NCBI RefSeq assembly: GCF_000518685.1
Contig: NZ_KI912472.1
Coordinates: 22,628-86,627 of the forward strand
Reading direction: 5' to 3'
Origin: Eubacterium xylanophilum ATCC 35991
GTDB taxonomy: Bacteria; Bacillota; Clostridia; Lachnospirales; Lachnospiraceae
Length of the DNA: 64,000 nt
Shown: one piece after another, positions 54,369 to 64,000 of the stretch
Layout: each line of letters begins with the position of its first letter
How positions within the stretch are numbered: position 1 is the stretch's first letter
The notes under the pieces: model-generated
What the model was told of the DNA's origin: nothing
The model's database searches: none
What the model saw: the letters and a program-made list of their open reading frames with translations, nothing else
Made by a program: the position numbers and the translations under genes

Positions 54369-56370
54369 TCTTGTATTTATTGAGGATTTCCGTGCCTGGC
54401 AAGACGAAATCACCGTCTTTGATAATCGTAATTTTCTCGCCATCAAGTGTATTTACTACAATATCTCCGAGTTCATCATAAGGAATTGTTATATCCGTAT
54501 GACAATTAAAATACGCCTTCTCCATGTCCTCTTTGCGAAGAGCCGAAATCTCATTTTCCTTGGCTATGATTTCCTTGCCATCGGGATTTCTGAGAACTAC
54601 ATCTTCGCTCATAGAATAGCATGTATCTCCAACAGCGAAGTGTGGACCGGTCTTCTCGGCAATTAGGATTGGCAATTTCTCTTCTATTTGAAACTCTCTT
54701 CCCATCTTATATGCAGCAGTATTAGTTCCGATGGCAAATTCTCCTATAGGAAGTGTTTCTCTATTCTTCATGATATTTTCTTTGATATACTTCTTAGACT
54801 CCTCTTCATTCTCAAAGTTTCCACAAGTATAATCGTCAATCATACCATCTTTGAATTCAATCTTCAAATCATCATATCTAAGCTTGTTGAGATAAACCTT
54901 TGTCACATGAAGCGTGCCATTGGTCCCCTTAAGCACCGGCGATGTAAATACTTCCCCCACAGGAATATTGACATCTGCCAGACAATTTTCAAAGTTTGTT
55001 TGCTCATCTGGCTTGTCAAGCTTATGGAGCTTGACTGTAATATCAGTCTTATTAGCACCTCGACCGGTTACACGTACACTGTCTCCCTTGTCAAGGCAAT
55101 CGATGAGCTTTTGATGAACCTCTCTGTACATGTCAACATCAAGAGTATTGATGCGAATAGTCTCATCGAAAATTTTCTCAAAATCTCCGCCTATCTCAGG
55201 AATTGGGAAGGCAATGATAGTAAAGCTTCTTTCATCCGGCTTGATATACTCACTTTGAATAATAGCATTCTTTTGTGATTTTTGTATGAATAGCTTTTCC
55301 TGCTCTTCATCATATCTCGGACTGCTGTTCTTAGATATCGGCTTAAATATTTTCTCTCCAAAAACCTCGATAACAGCCGGTCCTGCGTGAACTGCAGCAA
55401 GATCCTTATTATCTTCAAACGCATTTTTGATATGCTTTAAGTCCTCATTGACAATAGCCTGATTCAGATATATACTATCATCAAATCTGTGATCATATTC
55501 ATACTGAGGGTTTGCTTGGGTCGTGGAAACTCCAAAGTTTCTCGTATTTCCAACCATATAAATTACCGGTTTTAATCCCATATCGGCAAACATCTCAATT
55601 GAAGTCTTGACAATTCTCTCAAAGCCAATATTGTATCGAATATTGACTGTTTCCTTCTTCGAAAGATCTATTCCTGCCACCTCAAAGCCTACTTTGTAGC
55701 CATTTGTATAGGCTTTTGCAATTGTATTAATCTTCTCTTCATCAAGATTTGCCAAAAAACGCGCTGTATTAATCTCATTATCTGTTATATTTTGTCCATA
55801 GTAATAGAGATACTTTTCATCCTTTAAATCACTCTCATTTACTATCCTAACATATCTATCCTGGCTTGGATCTATAGCTCTTTTCACAGATTTTTCTGCA
55901 AAGAATTCAGAGTAATCATGAACAAAATAGTATATTGTCTCCTTTAGCCAACGGCTTTTCTCTTCCTCATTTTGAAGTATATTATATACCATCAAATATA
56001 ATTCCAGATAAATGGTCAGACATTCTATATCTCCCTCATATGCAGCCTGAATGGCATTTCTCAATCTTGCATAAAGATAACAAAGCAGTTTTCCCTCTTC
56101 CTCGCCAAATTGGTCATGGGTAAAATCTGGATTACCAAAGCATTTTTCATAGTTTTCTTCTCTTAATTCTCCATAAAAAAAAGTGTTCCAAGCTTTGAGT
56201 TGCGGCAAATCAACATTCTCTATTCCATCGCCACAAACCTGCTCCAACACTTTGGTGGACTCGTATAAAGTCCTTGACAAAACGCTCAGATACTCACCGT
56301 ACTGACCGTCAATCTTTTCTGTTGTTATTTCCTTGATTCTGTCTCTGCTCAATTCAAATCTCTCTTGCAT
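54361..56370 (-). CDS. M29-like aminopeptidase with long N-terminal extension
   Basis: A 669-residue protein. The C-terminal ~400 residues resemble thermophilic aminopeptidase T/PepS (family M29): Glu in GEVFTSPV (near 473), Glu in PIGEFAIGTN (near 543), His in TGPHFAVGDTC (near 575) and His-Asp in NCHTDITIP (near 622), the expected two-metal set. The first ~260 residues are helical and acidic and do not belong to the usual ~410-residue enzymes. Hydrolysis of N-terminal residues from peptides is the likely activity, cytoplasmic. GGAGAGGTGAA precedes the ATG. It follows rnpB by about 50 bases; no strong terminator lies between. Confidence 0.85.
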   Translation of the reverse strand: MQERFELSRDRIKEITTEKIDGQYGEYLSVLSRTLYESTKVLEQVCGDGIENVDLPQLKAWNTFFYGELREENYEKCFGNPDFTHDQFGEEEGKLLCYLYARLRNAIQAAYEGDIECLTIYLELYLMVYNILQNEEEKSRWLKETIYYFVHDYSEFFAEKSVKRAIDPSQDRYVRIVNESDLKDEKYLYYYGQNITDNEINTARFLANLDEEKINTIAKAYTNGYKVGFEVAGIDLSKKETVNIRYNIGFERIVKTSIEMFADMGLKPVIYMVGNTRNFGVSTTQANPQYEYDHRFDDSIYLNQAIVNEDLKHIKNAFEDNKDLAAVHAGPAVIEVFGEKIFKPISKNSSPRYDEEQEKLFIQKSQKNAIIQSEYIKPDERSFTIIAFPIPEIGGDFEKIFDETIRINTLDVDMYREVHQKLIDCLDKGDSVRVTGRGANKTDITVKLHKLDKPDEQTNFENCLADVNIPVGEVFTSPVLKGTNGTLHVTKVYLNKLRYDDLKIEFKDGMIDDYTCGNFENEEESKKYIKENIMKNRETLPIGEFAIGTNTAAYKMGREFQIEEKLPILIAEKTGPHFAVGDTCYSMSEDVVLRNPDGKEIIAKENEISALRKEDMEKAYFNCHTDITIPYDELGDIVVNTLDGEKITIIKDGDFVLPGTEILNKYKTK

Positions 56371-56419
56371 TTCACCTCTCCTATGTATCTCACACCTGCG
56401 TATTAATCAATAAAGTAAA

Positions 56420-56765
56420 TGAGTAGCACGGTAAGCCGAGTTCTGTCATTGGATGATCATCTATCTTGACTTATTGTTGCCAATAAGCTCTAGCGACCTA
56501 CCCGAAAGCACGGCGGGCAACCGTGTAGCTTTCTGTTCGGTCTTGCTTCGGATGGGGTTTACACATGCCAGGCTTGTTACCAAGCCTGCGGTGAGCTCTT
56601 ACCTCGCCATTTCATCCTTACCACAAAAGTGGCGGTTTAATTTCTGTTGCACTTTCCTGGGAGTCACCTCCACCGGACGTTATCCGGCATCCTGCCCTGT
56701 GAAGCTCGGACTTTCCTCACCTGCGGCCTTTCGGCACTTGCAGCTGCGATCATCTGTGCTACTCA
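56420..56765 (-). ncRNA. rnpB: RNase P RNA
   Basis: Catalytic RNA that matures tRNA 5' ends. Read on the minus strand it starts and ends in complementary TGAGTAGCAC / GTGCTACTCA (P1). The 5' conserved core GAGGAAAGTCCGAGCTTCAC and CAGGGCAGGATGCCGG is present. CRII/III-like segments, the TAAACCCCATC region and the 3' core AGAACTCGGCTTAC follow. The overall arrangement suggests class A. Length is 346 nt. It lies 9 bases past the nucleoside kinase stop codon; promoter and terminator are not obvious. A short T-rich run follows. Confidence 0.95.
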
Positions 56766-56774
56766 TATATCCTT

Positions 56775-58439
56775 TTAATCGAGAATTACCCCTCCTCCGA
56801 TGAATTCCCTAACAATAGAATTCAGCGGAACTTCCTGTGGATTGATGGCGAGGAAATAGTCCAAAAACTTCAACAATCTCCTTGCCTCTACATACTCTGG
56901 GCAATCCCTTGGCACTCTGTGAAGCAAAGGCTCCACAAATGTCTTGAGAACCGGCGTCTCATATACAAGAGATGAATTAAATACAGCATCTGCTTTTTCC
57001 TGAAATGGGAAAATATTATTATTCTCACCACGTCTTACGGACGCCCACATCTCTAACGTTTTTTGAGCACTATGTCCTCTCGTTCTGGCATCTCTGGCAA
57101 TTCGCCTGATAAGTCGCCCATCAGTTGTGGAAATCCTGTTGTGATAATCCACATTCAAAGCCGTCAATGCGCTAATATATATCTTAAATTTATACTTATC
57201 TTCAATCTTTTCTGTCAACTTGTCATTGAGTCCGTGAATTCCCTCAATCACGAGAATCTCGTCCTCTTCCAACTTCATAATTGGCTTATTATACTCCCTC
57301 TCTCCGGTTATGAAGTTATATGTAGGTAGCTGTACTTCCTCGCCATTTAATAGCTTTGTAAGGTCTTCATTAAAGAGCTTAGTATCAATGGCATCAATAC
57401 ATTCATAATCACACTTTCCATCTTCATCCAATGGCGTATCAACTCTATTGACAAAGTAATCATCCAAACCAATCGGATGCGGCCTTAGCCCCAAAGTCTT
57501 TAATTGGGCTGATAATCTATAGGAAAATGTGGTCTTTCCAGATGAAGACGGACCGGCGATTGTCACCACCTTTACATTCTCTCTGCTGGCAATCTCTTCT
57601 GCGATGTCGCCTATTCTCTTCTCATGGAAGGCCTCCTGAACGAGAATCATCTCTCTCATTCCATTGTTTACAATTATATCATTGAGTTTGCCCACATTCT
57701 CCGAGCCAATCCGAACTCCCCAATCAGCCGTTTCCTTGAGAGTTCTGTGGAGTTTCATACTTGGATTAAACTCAGGCAATACATCCATGGCATCCTTCTT
57801 AGGAATAATAAATACAAATCCGTCGTCAAACTTCTCCAACCTGAATAGCTTTAAAACTCCGGTGGAATAAGGCATTGGTCCATAAAAATAGTCCGCAACT
57901 TTTCCAAGCCAATATACATTGACCCTCGAAGATGTTCTATATCGAATAAGATTACTCTTATCGAACATTTTTCTCTCATTGAACAATGCAATAGCTCTGT
58001 CTACACTCATAGTTTCCTTGATGAATCTTCTATCATCTTCCACATATTCGTGCATTCGACGCTCAATTCGCTCTATCAACTCGTCATCCATAGGCGTTCT
58101 GTCATTGAGAGTACAATAATATCCGGTATCAATACAATACTCTACTGTTATCTTCTGAAAATCCTTGCGTGGGAGCTCTTTGTACAAAGCTCTCAACATA
58201 ACCATGGTCAAACCGCGCTCATATGTATCTTTGCCAAGATCTGAGTCATAGTAACAAAATTCCACATTTGAATCTGGCTCAACCTCGTGAAACAATTCCT
58301 TGACCAATCCGTTTACCTTAGCAACTATAGCGTCCTCACGGCCTATCTTGGCTTTTACTTCCTTTTCCAAATCATAGAGACTCATACCTTCATTGCAGGT
58401 CATTTTCATTCCCTGAACGGTTACTGAAATCATCTCCAT
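56775..58439 (-). CDS. Nucleoside (uridine-type) kinase with ThrRS-like N-terminus
   Basis: A 554-residue fusion. Residues 1-65 form a TGS domain and 65-215 a threonyl-tRNA-synthetase N2-like segment (KLFRLEKFDDGFVF). A phosphoribulokinase/uridine kinase domain follows from about 285, with P-loop GPSSSGKTTFSYRLS near 298, LDDYFVNR and VIEGIHGLND. Such fusions are common in Clostridia and annotated as nucleoside kinases; uridine/cytidine phosphorylation is likely but not shown, and the N-terminal part suggests RNA or nucleotide sensing. The frame starts ATG 58439 with AGGTAAGGTG upstream. It follows trmK by 39 bases. Confidence 0.9.
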   Translation of the reverse strand: MEMISVTVQGMKMTCNEGMSLYDLEKEVKAKIGREDAIVAKVNGLVKELFHEVEPDSNVEFCYYDSDLGKDTYERGLTMVMLRALYKELPRKDFQKITVEYCIDTGYYCTLNDRTPMDDELIERIERRMHEYVEDDRRFIKETMSVDRAIALFNERKMFDKSNLIRYRTSSRVNVYWLGKVADYFYGPMPYSTGVLKLFRLEKFDDGFVFIIPKKDAMDVLPEFNPSMKLHRTLKETADWGVRIGSENVGKLNDIIVNNGMREMILVQEAFHEKRIGDIAEEIASRENVKVVTIAGPSSSGKTTFSYRLSAQLKTLGLRPHPIGLDDYFVNRVDTPLDEDGKCDYECIDAIDTKLFNEDLTKLLNGEEVQLPTYNFITGEREYNKPIMKLEEDEILVIEGIHGLNDKLTEKIEDKYKFKIYISALTALNVDYHNRISTTDGRLIRRIARDARTRGHSAQKTLEMWASVRRGENNNIFPFQEKADAVFNSSLVYETPVLKTFVEPLLHRVPRDCPEYVEARRLLKFLDYFLAINPQEVPLNSIVREFIGGGVILD

Positions 58440-58478
58440 AGGCTACACCTTACCTTTCTTCTCTATCCCCACTATATT

Positions 58479-59156
58479 CTACTCCATCCTTATTAATGCC
58501 TTATCTATTGTGTGAATCTTCTCTCTGAGATTCGAAACTTCCGGGTTATCCTCGTCGAGCTTGTCAACAATATCTTGAAGTGTTCTTTTTTTATCGTTCA
58601 AGAATTCTTTCAATGTTTCGTCTTTACTCTCAATCAACTTCTTGCCATAGAGATAATCCTCTTCGGACCATTTTTCCTCTTCCTTTCCCTTGGCACATAG
58701 AAAAGAAAAGTAGAATTTTCCCTCTTTGCAAGCAAGCTCTCTCTCGATGTGAAATCCAATCTCTTGTACAAACCTTCTTACCAAACCAATGTCCGACTGA
58801 GGCTGTAATACAAGGTATTTTAGCTCATCTGTGACATAGGGATATGCAGACAGAATCCTAATCATAAGATTGCCTCCAAGACCGGATATGACTGCCGTGT
58901 CCACTTCTCCAGGAATCAGCTTTTCCATTCCATCGCTAAGTCTGCACTGGATTCTATCTTCCATTCCCGCTTCCTCGATATGAGCCTTAGCTCTCTCAAG
59001 AGGTCCTTTGTTGATATCCATTGCAATTACTTTATTAGACAAATCTTGCTCAATTAGATATATAGAACAATAAGCATGATCACATCCAATATCAGCAACG
59101 CTAGTACCTTTCGGTACTAGCGATAAATTTATTAATAGTCTATTAGATAACTTCAT
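58479..59156 (-). CDS. trmK: tRNA (adenine-22-N1)-methyltransferase
   Basis: SAM-dependent enzyme that makes m1A22 in certain tRNAs. The 225-residue sequence has the Rossmann motif VADIGCDHAYCSIYL, IAMDINKGPLERA, VISGLGGNLMIRIL and LQPQSDIGLVRRF, followed by a helical C-terminal coiled coil, as in B. subtilis YqfN/TrmK. Its ATG shares one base with the rpoD stop (TAATG), so translation is coupled to rpoD. The dnaG-rpoD-trmK order is conserved in Firmicutes. Confidence 0.94.
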   Translation of the reverse strand: MKLSNRLLINLSLVPKGTSVADIGCDHAYCSIYLIEQDLSNKVIAMDINKGPLERAKAHIEEAGMEDRIQCRLSDGMEKLIPGEVDTAVISGLGGNLMIRILSAYPYVTDELKYLVLQPQSDIGLVRRFVQEIGFHIERELACKEGKFYFSFLCAKGKEEEKWSEEDYLYGKKLIESKDETLKEFLNDKKRTLQDIVDKLDEDNPEVSNLREKIHTIDKALIRME

Positions 59157-60307
59157 TACTCTAGATAATCTCTCAGCTTTCTGCTTCGACTTGGGTGTCT
59201 AAGCTTGCGAAGTGCCTTTGCCTCAATCTGTCTGATTCTCTCTCTTGTGACATTGAACTCTTTTCCCACTTCCTCGAGTGTTCTGGCTCTTCCGTCATCA
59301 AGACCAAATCTGAGTCTGAGCACTTTCTGCTCTCTGTCTGCCAGACCATTTAATACGTCATCCAACTGCTCCTTGAGGAGTGTGAACGCTGCAGCTTCCG
59401 CCGGTACCGGCACATTATCGTCCTGAATAAAGTCTCCAAGGTGACTATCTTCCTCTTCACCGATTGGTGTTTCAAGAGATACAGGTTCCTGTGAAATCTT
59501 CTGAATTTCTCTAACTCTCTCTGGAGAGAGTCCCATAAGCTCTGCAATTTCCTTAGGCTGTGGCTCTCTGCCAAGCTCCTGCAAAAGCTGTCTCTGCACT
59601 CTTATAAGTTTATTAATAGTCTCAACCATATGAACCGGTATTCTGATAGTTCTCGCCTGGTCAGCGATGGCTCTTGTAATCGCCTGTCTAATCCACCAAG
59701 TTGCATATGTACTAAACTTATATCCTTTTTTGTAATCGAACTTCTCAACAGCTTTGATAAGTCCAAGATTACCCTCCTGAATCAAGTCGAGGAAAAGCAT
59801 TCCTCTTCCCACATATCTCTTGGCAATACTTACAACGAGTCGAAGGTTGGCCTCAGCAAGTTCTTTCTTTGCAGCCTCACCCTCTGGTCCGCCTTCTTCC
59901 ATTTTCTTGGCAAGCTCTACTTCTCTGTCTGCTGAAAGCAAAGGCACTTTACCAATCTCCTTGAGATACATTCTCACAGGATCCTCGATGCTAATTCCAT
60001 CTGGAACTGAGAGCTCTATATTCTCAAGTTCTTCTTCAGTTGGCTCGTCCTGGAAATCCAAAACCATATCATCTTCGTTATCATCTTCCGGCATCATGGT
60101 AACAATACCATTCTGCTCCAAATAGTCGAGAATTTTCTCTGTCTTGTCATCGTCCAAATCAATCTTCTTGAACTGCTTATTAATGTCAGAGAAATCAATG
60201 ATTCCTTCTTTCTTCTTGGCAAGCTTTAACAAGTTCTTCAATCCCTCGTTAAAAATCGCAATCTCATCAACTTCTTCTTTGACATCTTTGTTGTTATTCT
60301 CACTCAT
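59156..60307 (-). CDS. rpoD: Primary RNA polymerase sigma factor (RpoD/SigA)
   Basis: The housekeeping sigma factor, 383 residues, recognising the TTGACA/TATAAT promoters seen in this window. Region 1.1 is at the acidic N-terminus. Region 1.2-2 follows ([50 protein letters not shown], which contacts the -10), then region 3 and region 4 ([20 protein letters not shown], -35 contact) to [16 protein letters not shown] lies about 9 bases before the ATG inside the end of dnaG. Downstream neighbour of dnaG, as usual in Firmicutes. Confidence 0.98.
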   Translation of the reverse strand: MSENNNKDVKEEVDEIAIFNEGLKNLLKLAKKKEGIIDFSDINKQFKKIDLDDDKTEKILDYLEQNGIVTMMPEDDNEDDMVLDFQDEPTEEELENIELSVPDGISIEDPVRMYLKEIGKVPLLSADREVELAKKMEEGGPEGEAAKKELAEANLRLVVSIAKRYVGRGMLFLDLIQEGNLGLIKAVEKFDYKKGYKFSTYATWWIRQAITRAIADQARTIRIPVHMVETINKLIRVQRQLLQELGREPQPKEIAELMGLSPERVREIQKISQEPVSLETPIGEEEDSHLGDFIQDDNVPVPAEAAAFTLLKEQLDDVLNGLADREQKVLRLRFGLDDGRARTLEEVGKEFNVTRERIRQIEAKALRKLRHPSRSRKLRDYLE

Positions 60308-60308
60308 T

Positions 60309-62096
60309 TTATACTTTCCTCTCTTTTAACCTTATGTTAAGACTATCAATTTTGTTCATTTCTTTCATAAGTTCTGGCAACAAGCCTAGATCAGTATTAG
60401 TCTTCAATCTTTGATCCAGTGATTCCTTCTTAATCTTCTTTACAAGCTCGTTGAACGCTCTCTCACGCTCACTGTCACTTTCCACTTGCCTTAATTCACT
60501 GTCAAATATTCTGGCAACTAATGACTGTTCCTCAACATTGTCATAACAACTTATGATCTTTGCCGGAATGATTTTTCCCTCTTCCGCTTGCTCAAATAGC
60601 ATCTTCGCCACATCTGTAAAAGGCTGGTTAGTAAAGTCCTCCGGACCAACTATTCCATCAATAACTTCAAATAAACTTATGTCCGAAGACAGCCAAGTAA
60701 GCAGGTAAGCTTCCGCGCTTGATGCAAGATTTTCTTTCTTGTCATCTTGACGCCTTGCTTTTTCGCGTTTGATTTTCTCATAATCTTTGCCGACTTTTAC
60801 TGATGCTCTGATGCCCACGAGTTTCTTAAAGTCATCAACTCTGACACCGTATCTCCTACAAAAAGCTTCGATGTAGTTGGTTCTTTCTATCTCATTCTCA
60901 AACTCCGTGCATCTATCAGCAACTTTATTCATAAACTGCGTCTTTTCCTCCGGATCATTGATATTAAATGTCTGTTCTAGCAATGACACACTGAAGAAGA
61001 AACTGCTCTCAGCTTCCTCAACTCTTTTCATAAATTCATCTTTGTTCAGACCATTTATAAATTCATCCGGATCCTTATACGGACGCAAATTAATGATTTT
61101 CACTTGTAATCCCACAGCATTTAGCATCGGTATGGCTCTTTGTGCCGCCTTGACACCTGCGCCATCACTGTCATAACACAGATAAACCAAATTCTTGTTG
61201 TTCTTCAACATTCTGCTTATAATGTCACATTGCTTTTCTGTGAGTGCTGTTCCGAGGGTCGCAACAGCATTGGTTATCCCCACTTTGTGAAGTGCGATAA
61301 CATCCATATATCCCTCGCATAATATGATACCGTCCCCGAGATTTCCCTTTATGAGACTTATACCATATAAATTTTGACTCTTGTCAAAAATCTCCGTGTC
61401 CGGGGAATTTAGATACTTTGGTTTGGCATCTCCCATCACACGGCCGCCAAAGGCAACTACTTTGCCCATTTTATTCATAATAGGGTACATGACACGGTTA
61501 TTAAACTTGTCATAAGCTCCCCTTTTTTCATCGAATTTTATGAGGCCGGTCCTTTTTAATATATCGTCATTATACCCCTTGCTCTTAAGGTATTTGTACA
61601 GATCGTCGGAATATTTGTCTGAATAACCGAGTCCAAAATGCTTAATCACTTCCACATCTATTCCACGGTCAGTCAGATACTTAAATGCATCCTTACCGCG
61701 ATCCGACATTAATCTCTTGACGAAGTACACAGCCGCCTCTCTGTGTATATCATATATAACTTCTTTGTCTCTATATCTTCTCTTATCTTCCTCTGTCAGT
61801 GTCTCGCCGCTCAATTGTATACCGGCTCTCTCAGCCAACATCTGCACAGCTTCAGGAAATGTTATATTCTCATATTCCATCAAGAATGTATATACATTAC
61901 CTCCGACACCGCATCCAAAGCAGTGGTATATCTGCTTCGTTTGTGACACCGAAAAAGAACCCGTCTTCTCCCTGTGAAACGGGCATAACCCAACGTAATT
62001 GCTTCCAGTTTTTTTTAAGCTGACATAGCTTGAAATCACGTCGACAATGTCATTCTTTTCTCTGATTTCTTCAACTAGCTCGTTAGGATAATACAT
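60309..62096 (-). CDS. dnaG: DNA primase
   Basis: Makes RNA primers for replication. The 595-residue sequence has the N-terminal CHC2 zinc finger ([14 protein letters not shown], then CFGCGVGGN). The TOPRIM core has [13 protein letters not shown], the acidic LCYDSDGAG and PDEFI. A C-terminal helicase-interaction region (from ~450) follows. Length is normal. AAAGGGGAG precedes the ATG. It follows dgt by 20 bases and overlaps the ribosome site of rpoD at its 3' end. Confidence 0.98.
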   Translation of the reverse strand: MYYPNELVEEIREKNDIVDVISSYVSLKKTGSNYVGLCPFHREKTGSFSVSQTKQIYHCFGCGVGGNVYTFLMEYENITFPEAVQMLAERAGIQLSGETLTEEDKRRYRDKEVIYDIHREAAVYFVKRLMSDRGKDAFKYLTDRGIDVEVIKHFGLGYSDKYSDDLYKYLKSKGYNDDILKRTGLIKFDEKRGAYDKFNNRVMYPIMNKMGKVVAFGGRVMGDAKPKYLNSPDTEIFDKSQNLYGISLIKGNLGDGIILCEGYMDVIALHKVGITNAVATLGTALTEKQCDIISRMLKNNKNLVYLCYDSDGAGVKAAQRAIPMLNAVGLQVKIINLRPYKDPDEFINGLNKDEFMKRVEEAESSFFFSVSLLEQTFNINDPEEKTQFMNKVADRCTEFENEIERTNYIEAFCRRYGVRVDDFKKLVGIRASVKVGKDYEKIKREKARRQDDKKENLASSAEAYLLTWLSSDISLFEVIDGIVGPEDFTNQPFTDVAKMLFEQAEEGKIIPAKIISCYDNVEEQSLVARIFDSELRQVESDSERERAFNELVKKIKKESLDQRLKTNTDLGLLPELMKEMNKIDSLNIRLKERKV

Positions 62097-62116
62097 CTAG
62101 ACTCCCCTTTGATCCC

Positions 62117-63133
62117 TTATAGAATTTGCCATGCACGTGGGATCATCAAATCTTTGTACGTAAGCACTGCATAATGGTCTGTCATACCTGCTATATAGTC
62201 ACATATTACTCTAGACAATTCCTCGCCGTCTCTTTCGTACATATTTCTATAGAATTCAGGCAACTTATCAGGATTTTTTAAATAGTATTCATAGAGCGCC
62301 TTGAGCATATATCCTGCCTTGCCTTCTTCCTTCTTCGCCTCGGAAGCCACATAGACGTTCTCGAACATAAACTTTCTCAATTCAACTAAAGCATCTCTAA
62401 TCTCGTCTGACATTACTATGTCATTAAGTCCCCTGCTATTTACTACAATATCATGTAAAAGAGTATTTAACCTCTCTCTCAGAGTCTTGCCAAGAATCTT
62501 GATGCAGTTTATCGGCAAATCTTCATCGCTGATAATCTTTCCCCTGATTGCATCATCTATATCAGAATTCACATATGCAATTTTGTCACAAATTCTGACT
62601 ATCTTGCCCTCCAATGTGTGAGGATTACCCGCTGTAGAATGGTTGAGAATCCCGTCTCTAACCTCTTTGGTGAGATTCAGTCCCTTTCCGTCTTTCTCAA
62701 GTAACTCCACCACGCGTATGCTCTGCATCTGATGCTTAAATCCACCTGCACACACCTCATTCAGGGCTCTCTCTCCGGCATGTCCAAAAGGAGTATGACC
62801 CAAATCATGGCCCAGAGCTATTGCCTCTGTCAAGTCTTCGTTCAATAAAAGTGCCTTTGCTATACTTCTGGCGGTCTGGGCAACCTCCAGTGTATGTGTA
62901 AGTCTAGTGCGATAATGATCGCCTTCAGGCGCCAAAAAGACTTGTGTCTTGCCCTTCAATCGTCTAAATGACTTTGAGTGCAGAATCCTATCCCTATCTC
63001 TCTGATAAATAGTCCGCATGTCACAAGGCGGCTCTTCTCTGTCCCTTCCCAAGGACTGGTCACTAAAGGCCGCAAACTCGGAAAAATTCTGATGTTCTCT
63101 TAGCTCAAGTTCCTCTCTGAAAGACAAAAGCAT
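62117..63133 (-). CDS. dgt: dNTP triphosphohydrolase (dGTPase-like)
   Basis: A 338-residue HD-domain enzyme that removes triphosphate from dGTP or other dNTPs. Typical motifs are RDRDRILHSKSFRRLKGKTQVF, the HD metal residues HTLEVAQ and LGHDLGHTPFGHAGE, and a later KIAYVNSDIDDAI with the final Asp. Length suits the bacterial short form. GGAG lies only 3 bases before the ATG, a weak ribosome site, but the N-terminus fits the family. It is the first gene of the dgt-dnaG-rpoD run. No promoter is clear between it and the ilvC terminator. Confidence 0.92.
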   Translation of the reverse strand: MLLSFREELELREHQNFSEFAAFSDQSLGRDREEPPCDMRTIYQRDRDRILHSKSFRRLKGKTQVFLAPEGDHYRTRLTHTLEVAQTARSIAKALLLNEDLTEAIALGHDLGHTPFGHAGERALNEVCAGGFKHQMQSIRVVELLEKDGKGLNLTKEVRDGILNHSTAGNPHTLEGKIVRICDKIAYVNSDIDDAIRGKIISDEDLPINCIKILGKTLRERLNTLLHDIVVNSRGLNDIVMSDEIRDALVELRKFMFENVYVASEAKKEEGKAGYMLKALYEYYLKNPDKLPEFYRNMYERDGEELSRVICDYIAGMTDHYAVLTYKDLMIPRAWQIL

Positions 63134-63146
63134 CGCTCCATTCTCT

Positions 63147-63187
63147 AAAAACAGTTATAACCCCCATCAAAAGGTGGGGGGTATAAA
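63147..63187 (-). terminator. ilvC terminator
   Basis: Stem TTATAACCCCC / GGGGGGTATAA with extra pairing (ATC...GGT) around an AAAA loop (63156-63187), followed on the minus strand by TTTTTAG. A second hairpin (TGCACTCT/AGAGTGCA, about 63201-63221) lies just upstream of it in the ilvC 3' region. Confidence 0.85.
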
Positions 63188-63254
63188 AGCTACAAAGCCC
63201 TGCACTCTATCTCTAGAGTGCAAAGCAATTATAATTCATAATCTTCGGTAGAGA

Positions 63255-64000
<746 letters not shown>

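Overview
The window is a 64 kb stretch of low-GC chromosome from a Clostridia-type Firmicute, most probably a member of the Lachnospiraceae. This rests on AT-rich DNA, AGGAGG-type ribosome sites, TTGACA/TATAAT promoters, clostridial-type housekeeping genes (YjfB, DUF896, DUF5685, YraN, a PUA-less ProB, class A-like RNase P RNA) and lysine-rich BspA/Ig-like surface proteins typical of that family. Most genes lie on the minus strand. I see no phage, insertion sequence, CRISPR array or rRNA. The window starts in a short tandem repeat and ends inside ilvC.

Layout (minus strand unless stated). 0.3-5 kb: murJ-like flippase, DUF3048 protein, ybeY, phoH and rpsU, read from a promoter upstream of rpsU through an internal hairpin. 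5.1-9.1 kb: alaS and proA from a proA promoter. 9.2-13.6 kb: a tightly overlapping run BaiN-like flavoprotein > COG2509 flavoprotein > proB > DUF896 > 5-formyl-THF cyclo-ligase. 13.7-16.7 kb: NlpC/P60 wall hydrolase and a membrane-anchored spermidine-synthase-like protein. 16.8-23.1 kb: a secreted trigger-factor-like lipoprotein followed by a 1695-residue LRR/Ig surface protein. 23.2-32.2 kb: der > plsY > gpsA > secreted carboxylesterase > response regulator > PocR hybrid kinase. 32.3-36.1 kb: yjfB (+), yraN and aroB (-), glmS (+). 36.2-38.6 kb: metallophosphoesterase and L,D-transpeptidase. 38.7-39.9 kb (+): holA and tRNA-Ser(CGA). 39.9-45.8 kb: comEA > response regulator > sensor kinase > GerMN lipoprotein > comEC. 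45.8-47.6 kb: leuC-leuD. 47.7-53.1 kb: cls > ruvA > ruvB > two small membrane proteins > DUF5685 > a J-domain protein with a cysteine-string tail. 53.2-56.4 kb: RNase H-like nuclease (+) and an M29-type aminopeptidase (-). 56.4-64 kb: dgt > dnaG > rpoD > trmK > nucleoside kinase, rnpB and the 3' part of ilvC.

The gene sets make sense together: envelope building (MurJ, NlpC/P60, L,D-transpeptidase, PlsY, GpsA, Cls, GlmS), extracytoplasmic folding (lipoprotein foldase just upstream of its likely giant client), DNA uptake (ComEA/ComEC with their own two-component system), and core information processing (DnaG/RpoD, RuvAB, AlaS, HolA).

The most interesting material: (1) the DUF5685/J-domain cassette at the end of the ruvAB operon, where the J-protein ends in nine cysteines within 22 residues (resembling eukaryotic cysteine-string proteins) and DUF5685 carries two Asp-rich motifs spaced as in squalene/phytoene synthases; (2) a four-copy intergenic repeat with a GTCTTAC/GTAAGAC stem and a conserved 3' tail; (3) a hairpin between rpsU and phoH that looks like an attenuator; (4) an M29-like aminopeptidase with a long extra N-terminal region; (5) a degenerate-plus-intact double-receiver protein beside a PocR hybrid kinase. 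All functions are read from motifs and context. No database search was possible. Several start codons were moved downstream where a ribosome site clearly favours an internal ATG/GTG/TTG.
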